Of a stretch of 64,000 nucleotides of DNA, positions 40,945-51,403 are shown piece after piece (within the stretch, counting starts at the first letter, position 1; each line of letters begins with the position of its first letter). Below the pieces are notes generated by a model. That model was not told where the DNA came from. It did not search any database and saw only the letters and a list, made by a program, of their open reading frames with translations. This DNA comes from Hydrogenophaga taeniospiralis. GTDB lineage: Bacteria; Pseudomonadota; Gammaproteobacteria; Burkholderiales; Burkholderiaceae_C. Both the position numbers and the translations under genes were made by a program. The stretch spans positions 4,626,501 through 4,690,500 of the forward strand of contig NZ_JAHBAG010000001.1 in NCBI RefSeq assembly GCF_020510445.1, in the 5' to 3' direction.

Positions 40945-42036
40945 TTACGGCAACAACGAAAGCGCCTGCATGTAGCGCTCGCTCACCATCAAGGCGTCCC
41001 ACTCCAGTGCGGCCGCGCGCGGCAGCAAGGCCAGGCGCCGCTCCTCGCTCGCTGGGTTGGGTTGCCAGCGGCCTTCGATCACGGCCCGGGACAAGGCGTC
41101 GATGGCGGCGTCGATCGGCGCACCGGCCTCCACCACGCTCTGGTTGCACAACACCACCATATCGCCACCCGCGGACAAAGCGGCCAGCGCGGCCTCGGCG
41201 AAGCTGACCTCGCGGCCATCGATCTGGCGCGCTGCGGCCATGCTCAGGTCATCGCTGAAGATCGCACCGGTGAAATGGAGCTGACGGCGCAGCACCTCCT
41301 GCAGCCAGCGCGGCGAGAAACCGGCAGGCCGGCTGTCCACCTTGGGGTAGATCACATGCGCCGGCATCACCGCCTGCAGACCGCTGGAGAGCCAGCCGTA
41401 GGGCGCGGCGTCTTCCGCCAGAATGGCTTTGAGGCTGCGCCGGTCCACCGGGATCGCCAGGTGCGAATCCGCCTTCACGAAACCGTGACCGGGAAAGTGC
41501 TTGCCGCAGTTGCCCATGCCACTTTGCTGCAGGCCCAGCATCAGGGCCTGGGCCAACAGGGTCACCACGCGCGGATCGCGCGCAAAGGCGCGGTCGCCGA
41601 TGACCGAGCTCTCGCCGTAGTCCAGATCCAGCACCGGTGTGAAGCTCAGGTCCACGCCGCAGGCGCGCAACTCGGCCCCCAGCACATAGCCCGTCGCTGT
41701 GGCGGCGTTGCAGGCCCGCAGTGCCGAAGAACCCTCCATGTCGCCCAGGCGCCCGGGTTGCCCCCACAGCGCGCCAAAGGCCGCCATCGGCGGCAAGTGG
41801 GTGAAGCCGTCGCTGCGAAAACGCTGCACGCGACCGCCCTCGTGGTCCACGGCGATCAGCAGATCGGGCCGCACGGTCTTGATCTGGCGGCACAGTTTCG
41901 TCAGCTGGGCGCGGTCTTGCCAGTTGCGGGAGAACAGGATCACGCCGCCCACCAGGGGATGCGCCAGGCGCCGGCGCTCGGCGGTGGTCAGGCTGTGGCC
42001 GGCGACGTCGATGATCAGGGGGGCGTGCTGGTGCAT
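40945..42036 (-). CDS. nagZ: Beta-N-acetylhexosaminidase NagZ
   Basis: Family GH3 enzyme that removes GlcNAc from muropeptides in the cytoplasm during wall recycling. The 363-residue protein has [26 protein letters not shown], the catalytic His loop [18 protein letters not shown] and [10 protein letters not shown] (nucleophile Asp). It is last in the minus-strand series and its 5' end overlaps the acpS 3' end by 22 bases. Confidence 0.96.
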   Translation of the reverse strand: MHQHAPLIIDVAGHSLTTAERRRLAHPLVGGVILFSRNWQDRAQLTKLCRQIKTVRPDLLIAVDHEGGRVQRFRSDGFTHLPPMAAFGALWGQPGRLGDMEGSSALRACNAATATGYVLGAELRACGVDLSFTPVLDLDYGESSVIGDRAFARDPRVVTLLAQALMLGLQQSGMGNCGKHFPGHGFVKADSHLAIPVDRRSLKAILAEDAAPYGWLSSGLQAVMPAHVIYPKVDSRPAGFSPRWLQEVLRRQLHFTGAIFSDDLSMAAARQIDGREVSFAEAALAALSAGGDMVVLCNQSVVEAGAPIDAAIDALSRAVIEGRWQPNPASEERRLALLPRAAALEWDALMVSERYMQALSLLP

Positions 42037-42458
42037 GGTGGGTTCTCGGTTGGCGCGGTATCGGGTGCATCGGTTTCGACCACCACAAAGCTGGCCGCAT
42101 AGTCGCTCTCGTCGGTGACGGTCACGTGGGCACGCAGCCCCCGGGCTTCAAACCAAGTTCTGAGTTCACCATGCAACACGATCACGGGCTGTCCGCTCGC
42201 CAGGTTGGTGATCTCGCAGTGCCGCCAGGTCATGGGCATGCGCATGCCCAGGCCGATGGCCTTGGAAAACGCTTCCTTGGCGGAAAAACGCGTGGCCAGG
42301 TAGCGCAGGCCCCGCTGTGGCCAGCGCGCGCTGCGCTTTTGCCACACCAGGAACTCCGCGTCGCTCAGCACCTTGCGCGCGAAGCGCTCTCCCTGGCGCT
42401 GCCAGGTGGCTTCCACGCGCCGGATGTCGCAGATGTCGGTGCCGATGCCGAAGATCAT
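42015..42458 (-). CDS. acpS: Holo-[acyl-carrier-protein] synthase
   Basis: Transfers 4'-phosphopantetheine from CoA to Ser37 of AcpP (gene at 55806-56045). The 147-residue protein has [16 protein letters not shown] (metal-binding Asp), [20 protein letters not shown] (catalytic Glu/Lys) and a [15 protein letters not shown] end. The C-terminal 15 residues are a Thr/Pro-rich extension encoded where it overlaps nagZ. The start overlaps the pdxJ end by four bases. Confidence 0.95.
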   Translation of the reverse strand: MIFGIGTDICDIRRVEATWQRQGERFARKVLSDAEFLVWQKRSARWPQRGLRYLATRFSAKEAFSKAIGLGMRMPMTWRHCEITNLASGQPVIVLHGELRTWFEARGLRAHVTVTDESDYAASFVVVETDAPDTAPTENPPCTSTPP

Positions 42459-43306
42459 GTGCCAGCACGTTGGTCATGGCCCTGGGGCTGGCGGTTGCCC
42501 AGTCCCGCGGATGAATCCGCGCCGCCGAACGCCTCGTCGATGCAGCGCTGGTAGTCGGCCACGGTGGCGCTGTAGCCCAGCTCCAGCGCGTCGGCGATCA
42601 GGGCATGACCGATCGAGACTTCGCTCACACCCGGCACACCGCGCAGGAAAGCCGTGAGGTTGTCGCGGTTGAGGTCGTGGCCCGCGTTGACCCCCAGGCC
42701 AGCGTCCAGCGCCGCCTGCGCGGCTGCGCGGTAGCGCTCCAGCTGGCTGGCCCGCTGCGGCGTGTGCCAGGCTGCGGCATAGGGCTCGGTGTACAGCTCC
42801 ACCCGGTCGGCGCCCACGGCCCTGGCCGCGGCCATCGCGGCGGGCTCCGGGTCCATGAACAGGCTCACGCGCGCGCCCAGTGCCTGCGCTTCGGCAATGA
42901 GCGGCCGCAGGCGTTCGGCATCTTGCGGAAAGCTCCAGCCGTGGTCGCTTGTGAACTGGCCCTCGCTGTCCGGCACGAAGGTCAACTGGTGCAGCGGCAG
43001 TCCGCGAGCACACACTTCGCGTGCCACGTCCATCAGGTTGTGAAACGGATTGCCCTCAATGTTGTACTCGCGCCCGGGCCACGCTTGCAGCACCTGCGCC
43101 AGATCGAACACATCGTGCAGCCGGATGTGTCGTTCGTCGGGTCGCGGATGCACGGTGATCCCACCCGCTCCGGCCTGCAGGCACAGCGTAGCCGCCCGCG
43201 TGACGGACGGGATGCCCAGGTGCCGGGTGTTGCGCACCAGGGCCACCTTGTTGAGGTTGACCGAAAGCGCTGTGCGGCTGGAATGGAGGTGCGGGTCCAT
43301 GGACAT
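42455..43306 (-). CDS. pdxJ: Pyridoxine 5'-phosphate synthase
   Basis: Condenses aminoacetone phosphate and deoxyxylulose phosphate into pyridoxine phosphate. The 283-residue barrel has [63 protein letters not shown] and [14 protein letters not shown]. The C-terminus has about 30 extra, likely disordered residues. It lies between recO and acpS, as in many proteobacteria. Confidence 0.96.
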   Translation of the reverse strand: MSMDPHLHSSRTALSVNLNKVALVRNTRHLGIPSVTRAATLCLQAGAGGITVHPRPDERHIRLHDVFDLAQVLQAWPGREYNIEGNPFHNLMDVAREVCARGLPLHQLTFVPDSEGQFTSDHGWSFPQDAERLRPLIAEAQALGARVSLFMDPEPAAMAAARAVGADRVELYTEPYAAAWHTPQRASQLERYRAAAQAALDAGLGVNAGHDLNRDNLTAFLRGVPGVSEVSIGHALIADALELGYSATVADYQRCIDEAFGGADSSAGLGNRQPQGHDQRAGT

Positions 43307-43345
43307 GGCGAATGGGGCGGCAATGTGGAATGAAGTGAAGGGAAC

Positions 43346-44146
43346 TCAAGCCAGCGGGTCGGCCGCCAGCCCCGCCGCGTTCGGAGAACCGCGTGGCCGG
43401 CTCATGGCCTGCACATCCAGCATCAGTTGGCGCGTCTTGAACACCCGCACGCCGCTATGGTAGTGCAGCAGACTCCGCAGTTGCGGCTGCAAGGCTTGCT
43501 GGCAGCCGGCGCAGGCACGCAAGGTGGCCACGAAAGGCCCCGCCTCGTCCATGGCCGTCTGCAGCGCCAGCCATTGTTCACCCGAGAGCGCATGGGCATC
43601 GTCGTCGTGCGCTGCACGCAAGCCACTTTCCGGCACCAGCACATAGGGGTCTGTCGCGTTCAACCCGGCCAGGGTATTGCCCTCATGGGCCAGACCGGGC
43701 AACAGACCGATGTCGCGCAGCAGCAGCAACTCGAACGCGCGCAGGATGAGCTGCTGGGCGTCGGCGCGTTCGGCCAGCAACTGCACCGCAAAGGCGTAGT
43801 GGTCAAACAGCCCCGGATGCGGGTCATCGCGCGCCAGCAGGCGCATGAGCAATTCGTTGAGATAACACCCCGAGAGCAGCGCCTCGCCCGTGGGCATGAC
43901 GTGACCACCCTGCCATTGCGCGGCCTTGAGCGTGCGCACCTCGGCCTCGCCGCCCCAACTCAGGTGCAGCGGCTGCAGTGGCAGCAGCACCGGACGGAAC
44001 TGGGAGGTGGGGCGTTTGACGCCCTTGGCCACCAGCGCGATGCGGCCATGGTGGCGGGTGAAGGCTTCCAGCACCAGGCTGGATTCGCTCCAGTCGTAGC
44101 GGTGCAGGATGAAAGCGGGTTCTTCGGAAAACCGGCGCGTCGCCAT
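43346..44146 (-). CDS. recO: DNA repair protein RecO
   Basis: Helps load RecA at gaps, with RecF and RecR. The 266-residue protein has the N-terminal OB fold ([44 protein letters not shown]) and helical C-terminal domain with [27 protein letters not shown] and a CAGC motif (single pair; the four-Cys zinc finger of some RecO proteins is incomplete). I start at ATG 44146 ([12 protein letters not shown]); the frame is open 270 bases further into era but has no support. Confidence 0.92.
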   Translation of the reverse strand: MATRRFSEEPAFILHRYDWSESSLVLEAFTRHHGRIALVAKGVKRPTSQFRPVLLPLQPLHLSWGGEAEVRTLKAAQWQGGHVMPTGEALLSGCYLNELLMRLLARDDPHPGLFDHYAFAVQLLAERADAQQLILRAFELLLLRDIGLLPGLAHEGNTLAGLNATDPYVLVPESGLRAAHDDDAHALSGEQWLALQTAMDEAGPFVATLRACAGCQQALQPQLRSLLHYHSGVRVFKTRQLMLDVQAMSRPRGSPNAAGLAADPLA

Positions 44147-44261
44147 CACACGTCGAACACAGGACCGGCGGCCCGGCACGCCCGCAACGGTCCACCCCGC
44201 AACACGGCCAGCCTCCTTGGGAGACAGCGACCAGCGCAGCGATGCCGCGGTGGGAGCCGCA

Positions 44262-45329
44262 TCATTCGTAGCCGAAAGATCGGACCCGCGCGTCGTCGTC
44301 CGCCCAGCCCGAGCGCACCTTGACCCACAGCTCCAGATACACCTTGCAGTCCCAGAGCTTTTCCAGCTCCTGGCGCGCTTCGGTGCCAATGCGTTTGAGC
44401 TTCTCGCCCTTGTCGCCAATGACCATGCCCTTGTGGCCCTCGCGCTCGACCACGATGGTCGCGGCGATGCGCTTGAGTGCGCCCTCTTCCTCGAACTTGT
44501 CGATCACCACGGTGGAGGTGTAGGGCAACTCGTCCCCGGTGAGGCGGAAGAGCTTCTCGCGCACCATCTCGCTGGCCATGAAACGCTCGCTGCGGTCGGT
44601 CAGATCGTCCGGATCGTGCATCCAGGGCTGCAGGGGCAGGTATTTTTCGCAGATCGCGAACAGGCGCTGGATGTCCTTCGGATGCTTGGCCGACATCGGC
44701 ACAAACTCGGCAAACGGGTGGCGTTCCTGCATGGAACGCAGCCAGGGCGCGAGATCACCGCGGCGATGCACCAGGTCGAACTTGTTGGCCACCAGCATCA
44801 CGGGCACATTGGCCGGCAACAGGTCCAGCACCTTGGCGTCGGCCAGGTTGAAGTGGCCCGCTTCGACCACGAACAGAATCAGATCCACATCGCTGACCGC
44901 GCCCAGCACCGTCTTGTTCAGCGCCCGATTGAGCGCATTGCCGTGCCGGGTCTGGAACCCCGGCGTGTCCACGAACACGAACTGGGTGGGCCCCAGGGTC
45001 CGCATACCGGTGATGCGGTGGCGCGTGGTCTGCGCCTTGCGAGAGGTGATGCTGACTTTCTGGCCCACCAGTGCGTTGAGCAGGGTCGATTTGCCCACAT
45101 TGGGCTTGCCCACGATGGCGACAAAGCCACAGCGCTGGGTGGCGGGATCGATGGGCTCGGGTTCGCTGGCCTCGGGGGCCGCAGACGCGTCGGGATCGGT
45201 TTGCGCCAACCCAGGTGCATCGGCCCCCGACTTGCCCAGAGCCCGCGCCAGCATGGCGTCGAGCTCGGGATTGGCAGCGGGCGCGACGGGCTGGGAAGGG
45301 ACGGGCGAGGGGGCGGGTTTTCGGGACAT
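44262..45329 (-). CDS. era: GTPase Era with N-terminal extension
   Basis: Ras-like GTPase that binds the 3' end of 16S rRNA during 30S maturation. The 355-residue protein has G1 GKPNVGKST at about 75-82, the QTTRHRITG region, DTPGF, NKFD and a C-terminal KH domain ([36 protein letters not shown]). The first 65 residues are an Ala/Pro/Glu-rich extension absent from E. coli Era (301 residues). I chose ATG 45329; without the extension no other start codon lies close before CGFVAIVG. It is downstream of rnc, as usual. Confidence 0.95.
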   Translation of the reverse strand: MSRKPAPSPVPSQPVAPAANPELDAMLARALGKSGADAPGLAQTDPDASAAPEASEPEPIDPATQRCGFVAIVGKPNVGKSTLLNALVGQKVSITSRKAQTTRHRITGMRTLGPTQFVFVDTPGFQTRHGNALNRALNKTVLGAVSDVDLILFVVEAGHFNLADAKVLDLLPANVPVMLVANKFDLVHRRGDLAPWLRSMQERHPFAEFVPMSAKHPKDIQRLFAICEKYLPLQPWMHDPDDLTDRSERFMASEMVREKLFRLTGDELPYTSTVVIDKFEEEGALKRIAATIVVEREGHKGMVIGDKGEKLKRIGTEARQELEKLWDCKVYLELWVKVRSGWADDDARVRSFGYE

Positions 45330-45387
45330 GGATTCGTGCGGACGGATCAACGCAAAGGTGAGGGAAAGAAACGGACGCGCAACGGCA

Positions 45388-46089
45388 TCAGGAACGGTTG
45401 CTCTGCGGACCGGCCATGAGGTACTGCAACATGGCCGCAGCGGCGGCCTGCTCACCGGCACGGCGCGAAGCGCCAATGCCACGCTCGCTGCGACCGGTTT
45501 CGGTCACGGTGCACTCCACATCAAAAGTCTGTTTGTGCGCCTCGCCCAGCGTGGCCACCACACGATAAAGCGGCAGCTTCATTTTGCGCGCCTGCAGCCA
45601 CTCCTGCAATTCGGTTTTCGGGTCCTTGCCCATGGCGCTCATCTGGGCATTGAGCTCAATGCCGCTGTAGAGCCGGTGCACCAGCGCGGCGGCCACTTCA
45701 AAGCCAGCGTCGAGGTACACCGCGCCAATGATGGCTTCGAGCGCGTCGGCCAGGATCGACGGGCGCTTGTGCCCCCCCGAACGCTTTTCGCCATCCCCCA
45801 GCCGCAAACCGGTCGCCAATCCCAAACCGACGGCGATCTGGAACAGGGTGTCTTGTTTGACCAGATTCGCCCGCACGCGGGAAAGATCGCCTTCGGGCAG
45901 CTGGCTGAGCTTCTCGAACAGCAGGCCCGAGATGGCCAGATTGAGCACCGAGTCCCCCAGAAACTCCAACCGTTCGTTGTGGTCGGACGTGAAGCTGCGG
46001 TGGGTCAGCGCGCGCTCCAGCAGGCGCGGGTTGGAAAAATGGTGGTTCAGGCGTTGCTGCAGCGCCTGAAGCTCCGGATTCAAGGCCAC
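45388..46089 (-). CDS. rnc: Ribonuclease III
   Basis: Double-strand-specific RNase that processes rRNA and some mRNAs. The 233-residue protein has the signature [17 protein letters not shown], the second catalytic acid region [18 protein letters not shown] and a C-terminal dsRNA-binding domain ([23 protein letters not shown] ... [18 protein letters not shown]). It lies between DUF4845 and era in the lepA-lepB-rnc-era series. Confidence 0.97.
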   Translation of the reverse strand: MALNPELQALQQRLNHHFSNPRLLERALTHRSFTSDHNERLEFLGDSVLNLAISGLLFEKLSQLPEGDLSRVRANLVKQDTLFQIAVGLGLATGLRLGDGEKRSGGHKRPSILADALEAIIGAVYLDAGFEVAAALVHRLYSGIELNAQMSAMGKDPKTELQEWLQARKMKLPLYRVVATLGEAHKQTFDVECTVTETGRSERGIGASRRAGEQAAAAAMLQYLMAGPQSNRS

Positions 46090-46126
46090 TGGCAGCCTGT
46101 TGGTCGCCCCGCTTGCTGCACGACAA

Positions 46127-46474
46127 TCACTTCGAACGGCCTTCGTACTTCATGACCAAATAGGCCGGCCCTGTCAGATGAATGTCGCGGTTGTAGGCGA
46201 AAGAAACCACGACCTGGCTACCCTCTTTGCTCACCACAAGGTCCTTGCCGGTGATCGACGTGATGTCGTCGATCTGGGCCGCCTTGTCGAAAATGGTACG
46301 CACTTCGGCCACGGTCTCGCCCTCAACAGACTTCTGCACCGCCTTCTGCACGGCGAGGAATTCGATGTAGGTCGGCACCACCTGGGCCAGGACCACGCCG
46401 GCGAAGGCCAGCAAAATACCGACCACAATCAGACCGAAAAAGGTCAAACCGCGTTGTTGTTGTTTCAGTTTCAC
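46127..46474 (-). CDS. DUF4845 domain membrane protein
   Basis: A 115-residue protein with one N-terminal membrane helix ([31 protein letters not shown]) and a small soluble domain ([24 protein letters not shown]). It has a pilin-like look at the start but no clear prepilin cleavage site. GGAGG at 46484-46488 decides the start. The ATG at 46483 abuts it with no spacing, while GTG at 46474 has nine bases and gives [13 protein letters not shown]. It is typically found between lepB and rnc in betaproteobacteria; its function is unknown. Confidence 0.85.
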   Translation of the reverse strand: MKLKQQQRGLTFFGLIVVGILLAFAGVVLAQVVPTYIEFLAVQKAVQKSVEGETVAEVRTIFDKAAQIDDITSITGKDLVVSKEGSQVVVSFAYNRDIHLTGPAYLVMKYEGRSK

Positions 46475-46508
46475 GTGTGTCATCCTCCAGCAGAGCTTGA
46501 TAAACGGG

Positions 46509-47489
46509 TCACTCGAACGAACCGATGCGTCCCAGATCACCGAAGTTCATCCAGACAAAAAAGGCTTTGCCCACGATGTTCGCTTCCGGCACGAACCCCC
46601 AGTACCGAGAGTCCTGCGAATTGTCCCGATTGTCACCCATCATGAAATAGTGGCCCTTGGGCACCTTGCACACCACACCTTCCACGGTGTAGTTGCAGTT
46701 TTCCCTGAAGGGGAAGTCCGTGGTGCCCTGCACAAAGGCCGGACGATCATCGTCGTTGAGGGTGTTGTACTGGCGCTCCCCCAGGGTTTCACGAAACTGG
46801 TGCGCGTAGCGCATGGCGTCGGAATCGAAGAACTCGGGTTCAACACTGCGCGGAACCGGCTTGCCGTTGACGGTCAGCTGCTTGTTGACATAGGCCACCT
46901 CGTCACCGGGCACCCCGATCACACGCTTGATGTAGTCCAGACTCGGCTGGGGCGGATAGCGGAACACCATCACGTCGCCGCGCTGCGGATCGTTGTTGGA
47001 AAACAGCTTGGTGTTGAAGACCGGCAGGCGCACACCGTAGTGAAACTTGTTGACCAGGATCAGGTCACCCACCCGCAGCGTGGGGATCATGGAACCGGAT
47101 GGAATCTTGAACGGTTCGAACAGAAACGATCGCAACACGAACACGGCCAGGATCACGGGAAACAGACCCGCCGTCCAGTCCAGCCACCAGGGCTGCATCA
47201 GCAGTTTCTGGCGTGTCGGTTCGATGTCGGCGGCCTCGCCCTGATGGAAGCCCTGCTGATGCAAAGCCGCCGTGCGTGCATTGTGTTCGTCGAGCACCCG
47301 CTGCGCGGTGCGCTTGCGCTGGGGCAGAAACACCAGCTTCTCGGCAACCCAGTAGACGCCGGTGACCAGCGTGGCCAGCATCAACAACAGTGCGAAATTG
47401 CCTTCGACCATGCCCGTGTACCAGGCCCCCGTGTAGGCCGCGAAAGCCGTCAGGATCACCGCGGTGATCGCACTCATGGCGGCCTGCAT
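46509..47489 (-). CDS. lepB: Signal peptidase I
   Basis: Inner-membrane serine-lysine protease that removes signal peptides. The 326-residue protein has two N-terminal membrane regions (about 5-50 and 106-124). The nucleophile is S133 in IPSGSMIPTL, the general base K188 in DYIKRVIGVPGD, and the box E motif GDNRDNSQDSRYWGFV is intact. Its start overlaps the last base of the lepA stop, so it is coupled to lepA. ATG 47477 is an alternative start. Confidence 0.97.
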   Translation of the reverse strand: MQAAMSAITAVILTAFAAYTGAWYTGMVEGNFALLLMLATLVTGVYWVAEKLVFLPQRKRTAQRVLDEHNARTAALHQQGFHQGEAADIEPTRQKLLMQPWWLDWTAGLFPVILAVFVLRSFLFEPFKIPSGSMIPTLRVGDLILVNKFHYGVRLPVFNTKLFSNNDPQRGDVMVFRYPPQPSLDYIKRVIGVPGDEVAYVNKQLTVNGKPVPRSVEPEFFDSDAMRYAHQFRETLGERQYNTLNDDDRPAFVQGTTDFPFRENCNYTVEGVVCKVPKGHYFMMGDNRDNSQDSRYWGFVPEANIVGKAFFVWMNFGDLGRIGSFE

Positions 47490-49297
47490 CAGTCCTGCAC
47501 CTGCAAAATAGCGAGAAAAGCCTCCTGGGGCACCTCGACCGAGCCGATCTGTTTCATGCGCTTCTTGCCTGCTTTCTGTTTTTCGAGGAGTTTGCGTTTG
47601 CGGGTGATGTCACCACCGTAGCATTTTGCCAGCACGTTCTTGCGCAGCGCCTTGATGGTCTCGCGCGCGATCACGTTGCCACCGATGGCCGCCTGGATCG
47701 CCACATCAAACATCTGCCGGCTGATGATCTCGCGCATCTTGGCGGCCACCGCGCGACCCCGGTACTGCGACTGACTCCGGTGCACGATGATGGACAAGGC
47801 GTCCACCTTCTCGCCGTTGAGCAGGATGTCGACTTTCACCACGTCCGAAGCCCGGTATTCCTTGAACTCGTAGTCCATGGACGCGTACCCACGGCTCACC
47901 GATTTGAGCTTGTCGAAGAAGTCCAGCACGATCTCGCCCAGCGGCATGTCGTAGGTCAGCATGACCTGCTTACCGTGGTAAGCCATGTTGAGCTGCATCC
48001 CGCGTTTCTGGTTGGCCAAGGTCATCACCGCGCCCACGTATTCCTGCGGCATGTAGAGGTGCACCGTCACGATGGGTTCGCGGATTTCCTCGATGCGCCC
48101 CTGGTCGGGCATCTTCGACGGGTTCTCGACCATGATGACCTCGCCATCGGGCTTGACCACCTGGTAGACCACGCTGGGCGCGGTGGTGATCAGGTCCTGA
48201 TCAAACTCCCGCTCCAGCCGCTCCTGCACGATCTCCATGTGCAGCAGACCCAGAAAGCCGCAACGAAACCCAAAACCCAGTGCCTGCGAGACCTCGGGTT
48301 CGTACTGGAGCGAGGCATCGTTGAGCTTGAGCTTTTCGAGCGCGTCGCGCAGCGCGTCGTACTGATTGGCCTCGGTCGGGTACAAACCCGCAAACACCTG
48401 GGGCTGCACTTCCTTGAAGCCTGGCAGGGCCTCGGTGGCAGGCCCCGCGTTGTTGGGCAGCTTTTTCTCCAGCGTGATGGTGTCGCCCACCTTGGCCGCC
48501 TGCAGTTCCTTGATGCCCGCGATGATGTAGCCCACCTCGCCCGCTTCCAGCGATTCGCGCGGCTCGTTGGCCGGCGTGAACACACCCAGGCTGTCGGCGT
48601 TGTAGACCGTGTTGGTCGCCATCATCTTGAAGCGCTCGCCCTTGAGCAGGTGGCCATCGACCACGCGCACCAGCATCACCACGCCCACATAGGCGTCGTA
48701 CCAGCTGTCCACGATCATGGCGCGCAACGGGGCATCCGGCTTGCCCTTGGGCGGGGGGATGCGCGCCACCACCGCTTCCAGGATGTCTTCCACGCCCACG
48801 CCGGTCTTGGCCGAGCACGGAATGGCATCGGTGGCATCGATGCCGATCACGTCCTCGATCTCCGCTTTCGCATTGTCCGGGTCCGCGTTGGGCAGGTCCA
48901 TTTTGTTGAGCACCGGCACCACTTCCACACCAAGGTCGAGCGCGGTGTAGCAGTTGGCCACGGTCTGCGCTTCCACGCCCTGGCTGGCATCCACCACCAG
49001 GAGCGCACCTTCGCAGGCCGAGAGCGAGCGGCTCACTTCATACGAGAAGTCCACGTGCCCGGGCGTGTCGATCAGGTTCAGGTTGTAAACCTGTCCGTCG
49101 CGCGCCTTGTACTTGAGCGCCGCGGTCTGCGCCTTGATGGTGATGCCCCGCTCCTTCTCGATGTCCATGGAGTCCAGCACCTGCTCGCTCATCTCGCGGT
49201 CGGACAGGCCACCGCAGAGGGAAATGATGCGGTCGGCCAGCGTGGACTTGCCATGATCGATGTGCGCGATGATCGAAAAATTGCGGATGTGATTCAT
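47489..49297 (-). CDS. lepA: Elongation factor 4 (LepA)
   Basis: Ribosomal GTPase that back-translocates stalled ribosomes or aids subunit assembly. The 602-residue protein has [24 protein letters not shown] (G1), [20 protein letters not shown], and the LepA-specific C-terminal part ([62 protein letters not shown]). I start at ATG 49297; a TTG immediately before would add one residue. A strong hairpin with a T run lies 60 bases upstream in the leader region. Confidence 0.98.
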   Translation of the reverse strand: MNHIRNFSIIAHIDHGKSTLADRIISLCGGLSDREMSEQVLDSMDIEKERGITIKAQTAALKYKARDGQVYNLNLIDTPGHVDFSYEVSRSLSACEGALLVVDASQGVEAQTVANCYTALDLGVEVVPVLNKMDLPNADPDNAKAEIEDVIGIDATDAIPCSAKTGVGVEDILEAVVARIPPPKGKPDAPLRAMIVDSWYDAYVGVVMLVRVVDGHLLKGERFKMMATNTVYNADSLGVFTPANEPRESLEAGEVGYIIAGIKELQAAKVGDTITLEKKLPNNAGPATEALPGFKEVQPQVFAGLYPTEANQYDALRDALEKLKLNDASLQYEPEVSQALGFGFRCGFLGLLHMEIVQERLEREFDQDLITTAPSVVYQVVKPDGEVIMVENPSKMPDQGRIEEIREPIVTVHLYMPQEYVGAVMTLANQKRGMQLNMAYHGKQVMLTYDMPLGEIVLDFFDKLKSVSRGYASMDYEFKEYRASDVVKVDILLNGEKVDALSIIVHRSQSQYRGRAVAAKMREIISRQMFDVAIQAAIGGNVIARETIKALRKNVLAKCYGGDITRKRKLLEKQKAGKKRMKQIGSVEVPQEAFLAILQVQD

Positions 49298-49355
49298 CAA
49301 GAAGACAGCTCAAACACGGAGAAAGACGCCCGTGCACACGGCAGCGGGCGACCAT

Positions 49356-49386
49356 AAAAAAGGGCGCGTCAGCTGTTGACGCGCCC
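49356..49386 (-). terminator. Strong rho-independent terminator upstream of lepA
   Basis: GGGCGCGTCA/TGACGCGCCC perfect 10-bp stem with a five-base loop, followed by TTTTTT on the minus strand. It lies 58 bases before the lepA ATG and about 440 bases past the mucD stop. Confidence 0.85.
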
Positions 49387-49420
49387 GTAACCAACAATCA
49401 ATGGCAACTGCGATAGTTGG
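49356..49420 (-). ncRNA. Candidate small RNA or lepA attenuator ending in a strong terminator
   Basis: On the minus strand a -10-like TACAAT (49432-49427) would start a transcript near 49420. It would form a short hairpin (CAACT-ATCGC-AGTTG), an unpaired U/A-rich spacer and then a perfect 10-bp GC stem (49377-49386 with 49362-49371) and six T (49361-49356). That is the layout of an Hfq-type small RNA of about 65 nucleotides. The same hairpin may simply terminate the mucD transcript or attenuate lepA. The -35 box is poor. Confidence 0.4.
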
Positions 49421-49501
49421 GGTTTCATTGTAGGCAAAAAGCCTGGAAAGCAAACCGCCAAACGCCGCGAAACCGATTGTTGCAACGCAGCAACGTCAAA
49501 C

Positions 49502-49554
49502 TTATCCACAGCTTTGTCACAGGAAAATTGCACAACGTGTGAGGCAGCTGTGGA
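49502..49554. promoter_or_regulatory. Inverted repeat with a consensus DnaA-box-like arm
   Basis: TTATCCACA (49502-49510) is a perfect match to the DnaA box consensus. TCCACAGCT (49505-49513) is repeated in perfect inversion as AGCTGTGGA (49546-49554), 32 bases apart. It lies upstream of the -10 candidate for the lepA-side transcript. A DnaA role is speculation; a dimeric regulator site is also possible. Confidence 0.35.
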
Positions 49555-49826
49555 CGACCTAGGAACATCCTGTGCGGTTCCCACATCGTGAAGCGATGGG
49601 GTTCGACGGCACGGGAATCCATCCCGAACAGGTCCGATTTTATCGAATTCGGTCAACAGAAACACGATATTTGTCAGTAATCACTAACATTTCAACACGT
49701 TCCACCGTTTGGCGGGCCGAAAGATCGTGTGTGGCGAATCGACCACCGGAGCCTCAAGCCCCCAAATCCCAGTAGGGACAGGGGGTTATTTGACACTGCT
49801 GGGGTGGTTTCGAGGATGTGCGGGGT

Positions 49827-51320
49827 TCAGCGCTGCGGGCGGATCACAGCGTACTGCGCCCACTCACCGCGCCGGAACAGCACATTGACCGGACGGGATT
49901 TGTCGAGCCGGGCCACCGCCGCTTCAAGCTCTTTTGCACTGGCGACTTCGGTGTTGGCGATGGCCACAATCACGTCCCCCTCACGCAGGCCCGCCTTCGC
50001 AGCGGGCCCCTCCGCAGCCTCGACGCGCACCCCGCCCTTGACGTTCAACTCCTTCTTTTGCGCAGGGGTGAGTTCGGCCAAGGTCAGGCCCAGCGATTGC
50101 GCGGCCCCCAGAACAGGAGGCTTGGGTGCGTCGGGCGCAGCGGCACGGCGCTGTGGCTGGTCGGGTTCAAGCTCGGCCACCGTGATGGCGAGTTCGCGCT
50201 GGGCGCCCCGGCGGAACACGGTCATGCTGCTCTTGTTGCCGGGCTTGGTGTTGCCCACCAGGCGCGGCAGGTCGACCGACTTGTCGATCTCCTTGCCGTC
50301 GAATTTCAGCACGATGTCACCCGGCTCAACGCCGGCCTTGGCCGCGGGCGAATTGGGCTCCACGCCGCGCACCAGCGCGCCACGGGGCTGTCCCAGCCCG
50401 ATGGACTCGGCCACCTCTTTGCTCACTTGGTCGATCTGCACGCCAATGCGCCCTCGCGTCACCCGGCCGCTGGTGCGAAGCTGGTCAGACACCCGCACCG
50501 CCTCGTCGATGGGAATGGCAAACGAAATGCCCTGAAAACCACCCGAGCGTGAATAGATCTGGCTGTTGATGCCGACCACCTCGCCACGCATGTTGATCAA
50601 TGGCCCCCCGGAATTGCCGGGGTTGATTGCCACGTCGGTCTGAATGAAAGGAAGGAAATCACCGGTGTCGCGCTTCTTCGCACTGACGATGCCCGCGGTG
50701 ACTGTGTTTTCAAGACCAAACGGCGATCCAATGGCCATCACCCACTCACCCACGCGCAGGCGGTTGATGTCGCCGATCTTCACCGCGTTCAGCCCCGTGG
50801 CTTCGATCTTGACCACCGCCACGTCGGTGCGTTTGTCGGCTCCGACCAGCTTGGCCTTGAACTCACGCTTGTCTGTCAAGGTGACGATCAGCTCGTCGGC
50901 ACCATCGACCACATGCGCATTGGTCATGATCAGCCCGTCCGAACTCAGGATGAAGCCCGAGCCCACGCCGCGCGGCTGCACCTCGTCGGACGGCCCCCGC
51001 TCCTGACGGGGTCCGCGTGGCGTCATGCCTGGGGGGATGGGAATGCCAAAACGCTTGAAAAACTCCAGCATCTGCTCGTCGGCGCTCGAACCCGTGTCCG
51101 CGCTGGCGCGCTCCAGCGTGCGGATGTTGACCACCGACGGCCCCACCAGGTCCACCAGATCGGTGAAGTCGGGCAAGCCCCGCACGCTGGGTGCGACCGA
51201 CGGGAGCGTCTGCGCCGAGACGGACTGGGGCGACAACAGGGTTGCCGAACCTCCAGCAACGAATGCGGCGGTGGCCAGGAAGGCCAACACAGGCGTGCGG
51301 GCCAACATCGGAAGCGTCAT
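49827..51320 (-). CDS. mucD: Periplasmic serine endoprotease, DegP/MucD type
   Basis: Degrades misfolded envelope proteins. The 497-residue protein has a signal peptide (cleavage near residue 36, VSAQ), a trypsin-like domain with the triad H136 (NAHVV), D166 (RTDVAV) and S237 (GNSGGP), and two PDZ domains (about 285-370 and 405-490). It closes the rpoE-rseA-rseB-mucD set, the same order as algU-mucA-mucB-mucD of Pseudomonas, so sigma-E control is likely. I could not find a convincing sigma-E promoter in the 83 bases before it. Confidence 0.96.
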   Translation of the reverse strand: MTLPMLARTPVLAFLATAAFVAGGSATLLSPQSVSAQTLPSVAPSVRGLPDFTDLVDLVGPSVVNIRTLERASADTGSSADEQMLEFFKRFGIPIPPGMTPRGPRQERGPSDEVQPRGVGSGFILSSDGLIMTNAHVVDGADELIVTLTDKREFKAKLVGADKRTDVAVVKIEATGLNAVKIGDINRLRVGEWVMAIGSPFGLENTVTAGIVSAKKRDTGDFLPFIQTDVAINPGNSGGPLINMRGEVVGINSQIYSRSGGFQGISFAIPIDEAVRVSDQLRTSGRVTRGRIGVQIDQVSKEVAESIGLGQPRGALVRGVEPNSPAAKAGVEPGDIVLKFDGKEIDKSVDLPRLVGNTKPGNKSSMTVFRRGAQRELAITVAELEPDQPQRRAAAPDAPKPPVLGAAQSLGLTLAELTPAQKKELNVKGGVRVEAAEGPAAKAGLREGDVIVAIANTEVASAKELEAAVARLDKSRPVNVLFRRGEWAQYAVIRPQR

Positions 51321-51403
51321 GGTGATCCTCTACACAAAGGCGGATAGACAACAAAGTCTGTCGAAGTGAATCGCGGCAGAACCCGGTTAGGGCGAGTCCG
51401 GCT

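Larger units (their letters stand above)
49298..49826. other. 529-base intergenic region between mucD and lepA
   Basis: AT-richer than its surroundings and without a convincing protein gene. It holds, in minus-strand order: a stretch without clear features (49826-49560), an inverted repeat with a DnaA-box-like sequence (49502-49554), a TACAAT -10 candidate (49427-49432), a small RNA candidate (49356-49420) and the lepA leader (49355-49298). Confidence 0.6.

Noticed and set aside
49369..49434. A leader peptide MKPQLSQLPLIVGYGRVNS running into the terminator upstream of lepA
   Set aside because: Its ATG overlaps the -10 box, so it would lie upstream of the expected transcript, and it has no amino-acid bias or ribosome binding site. 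The small RNA or attenuator reading is preferred.
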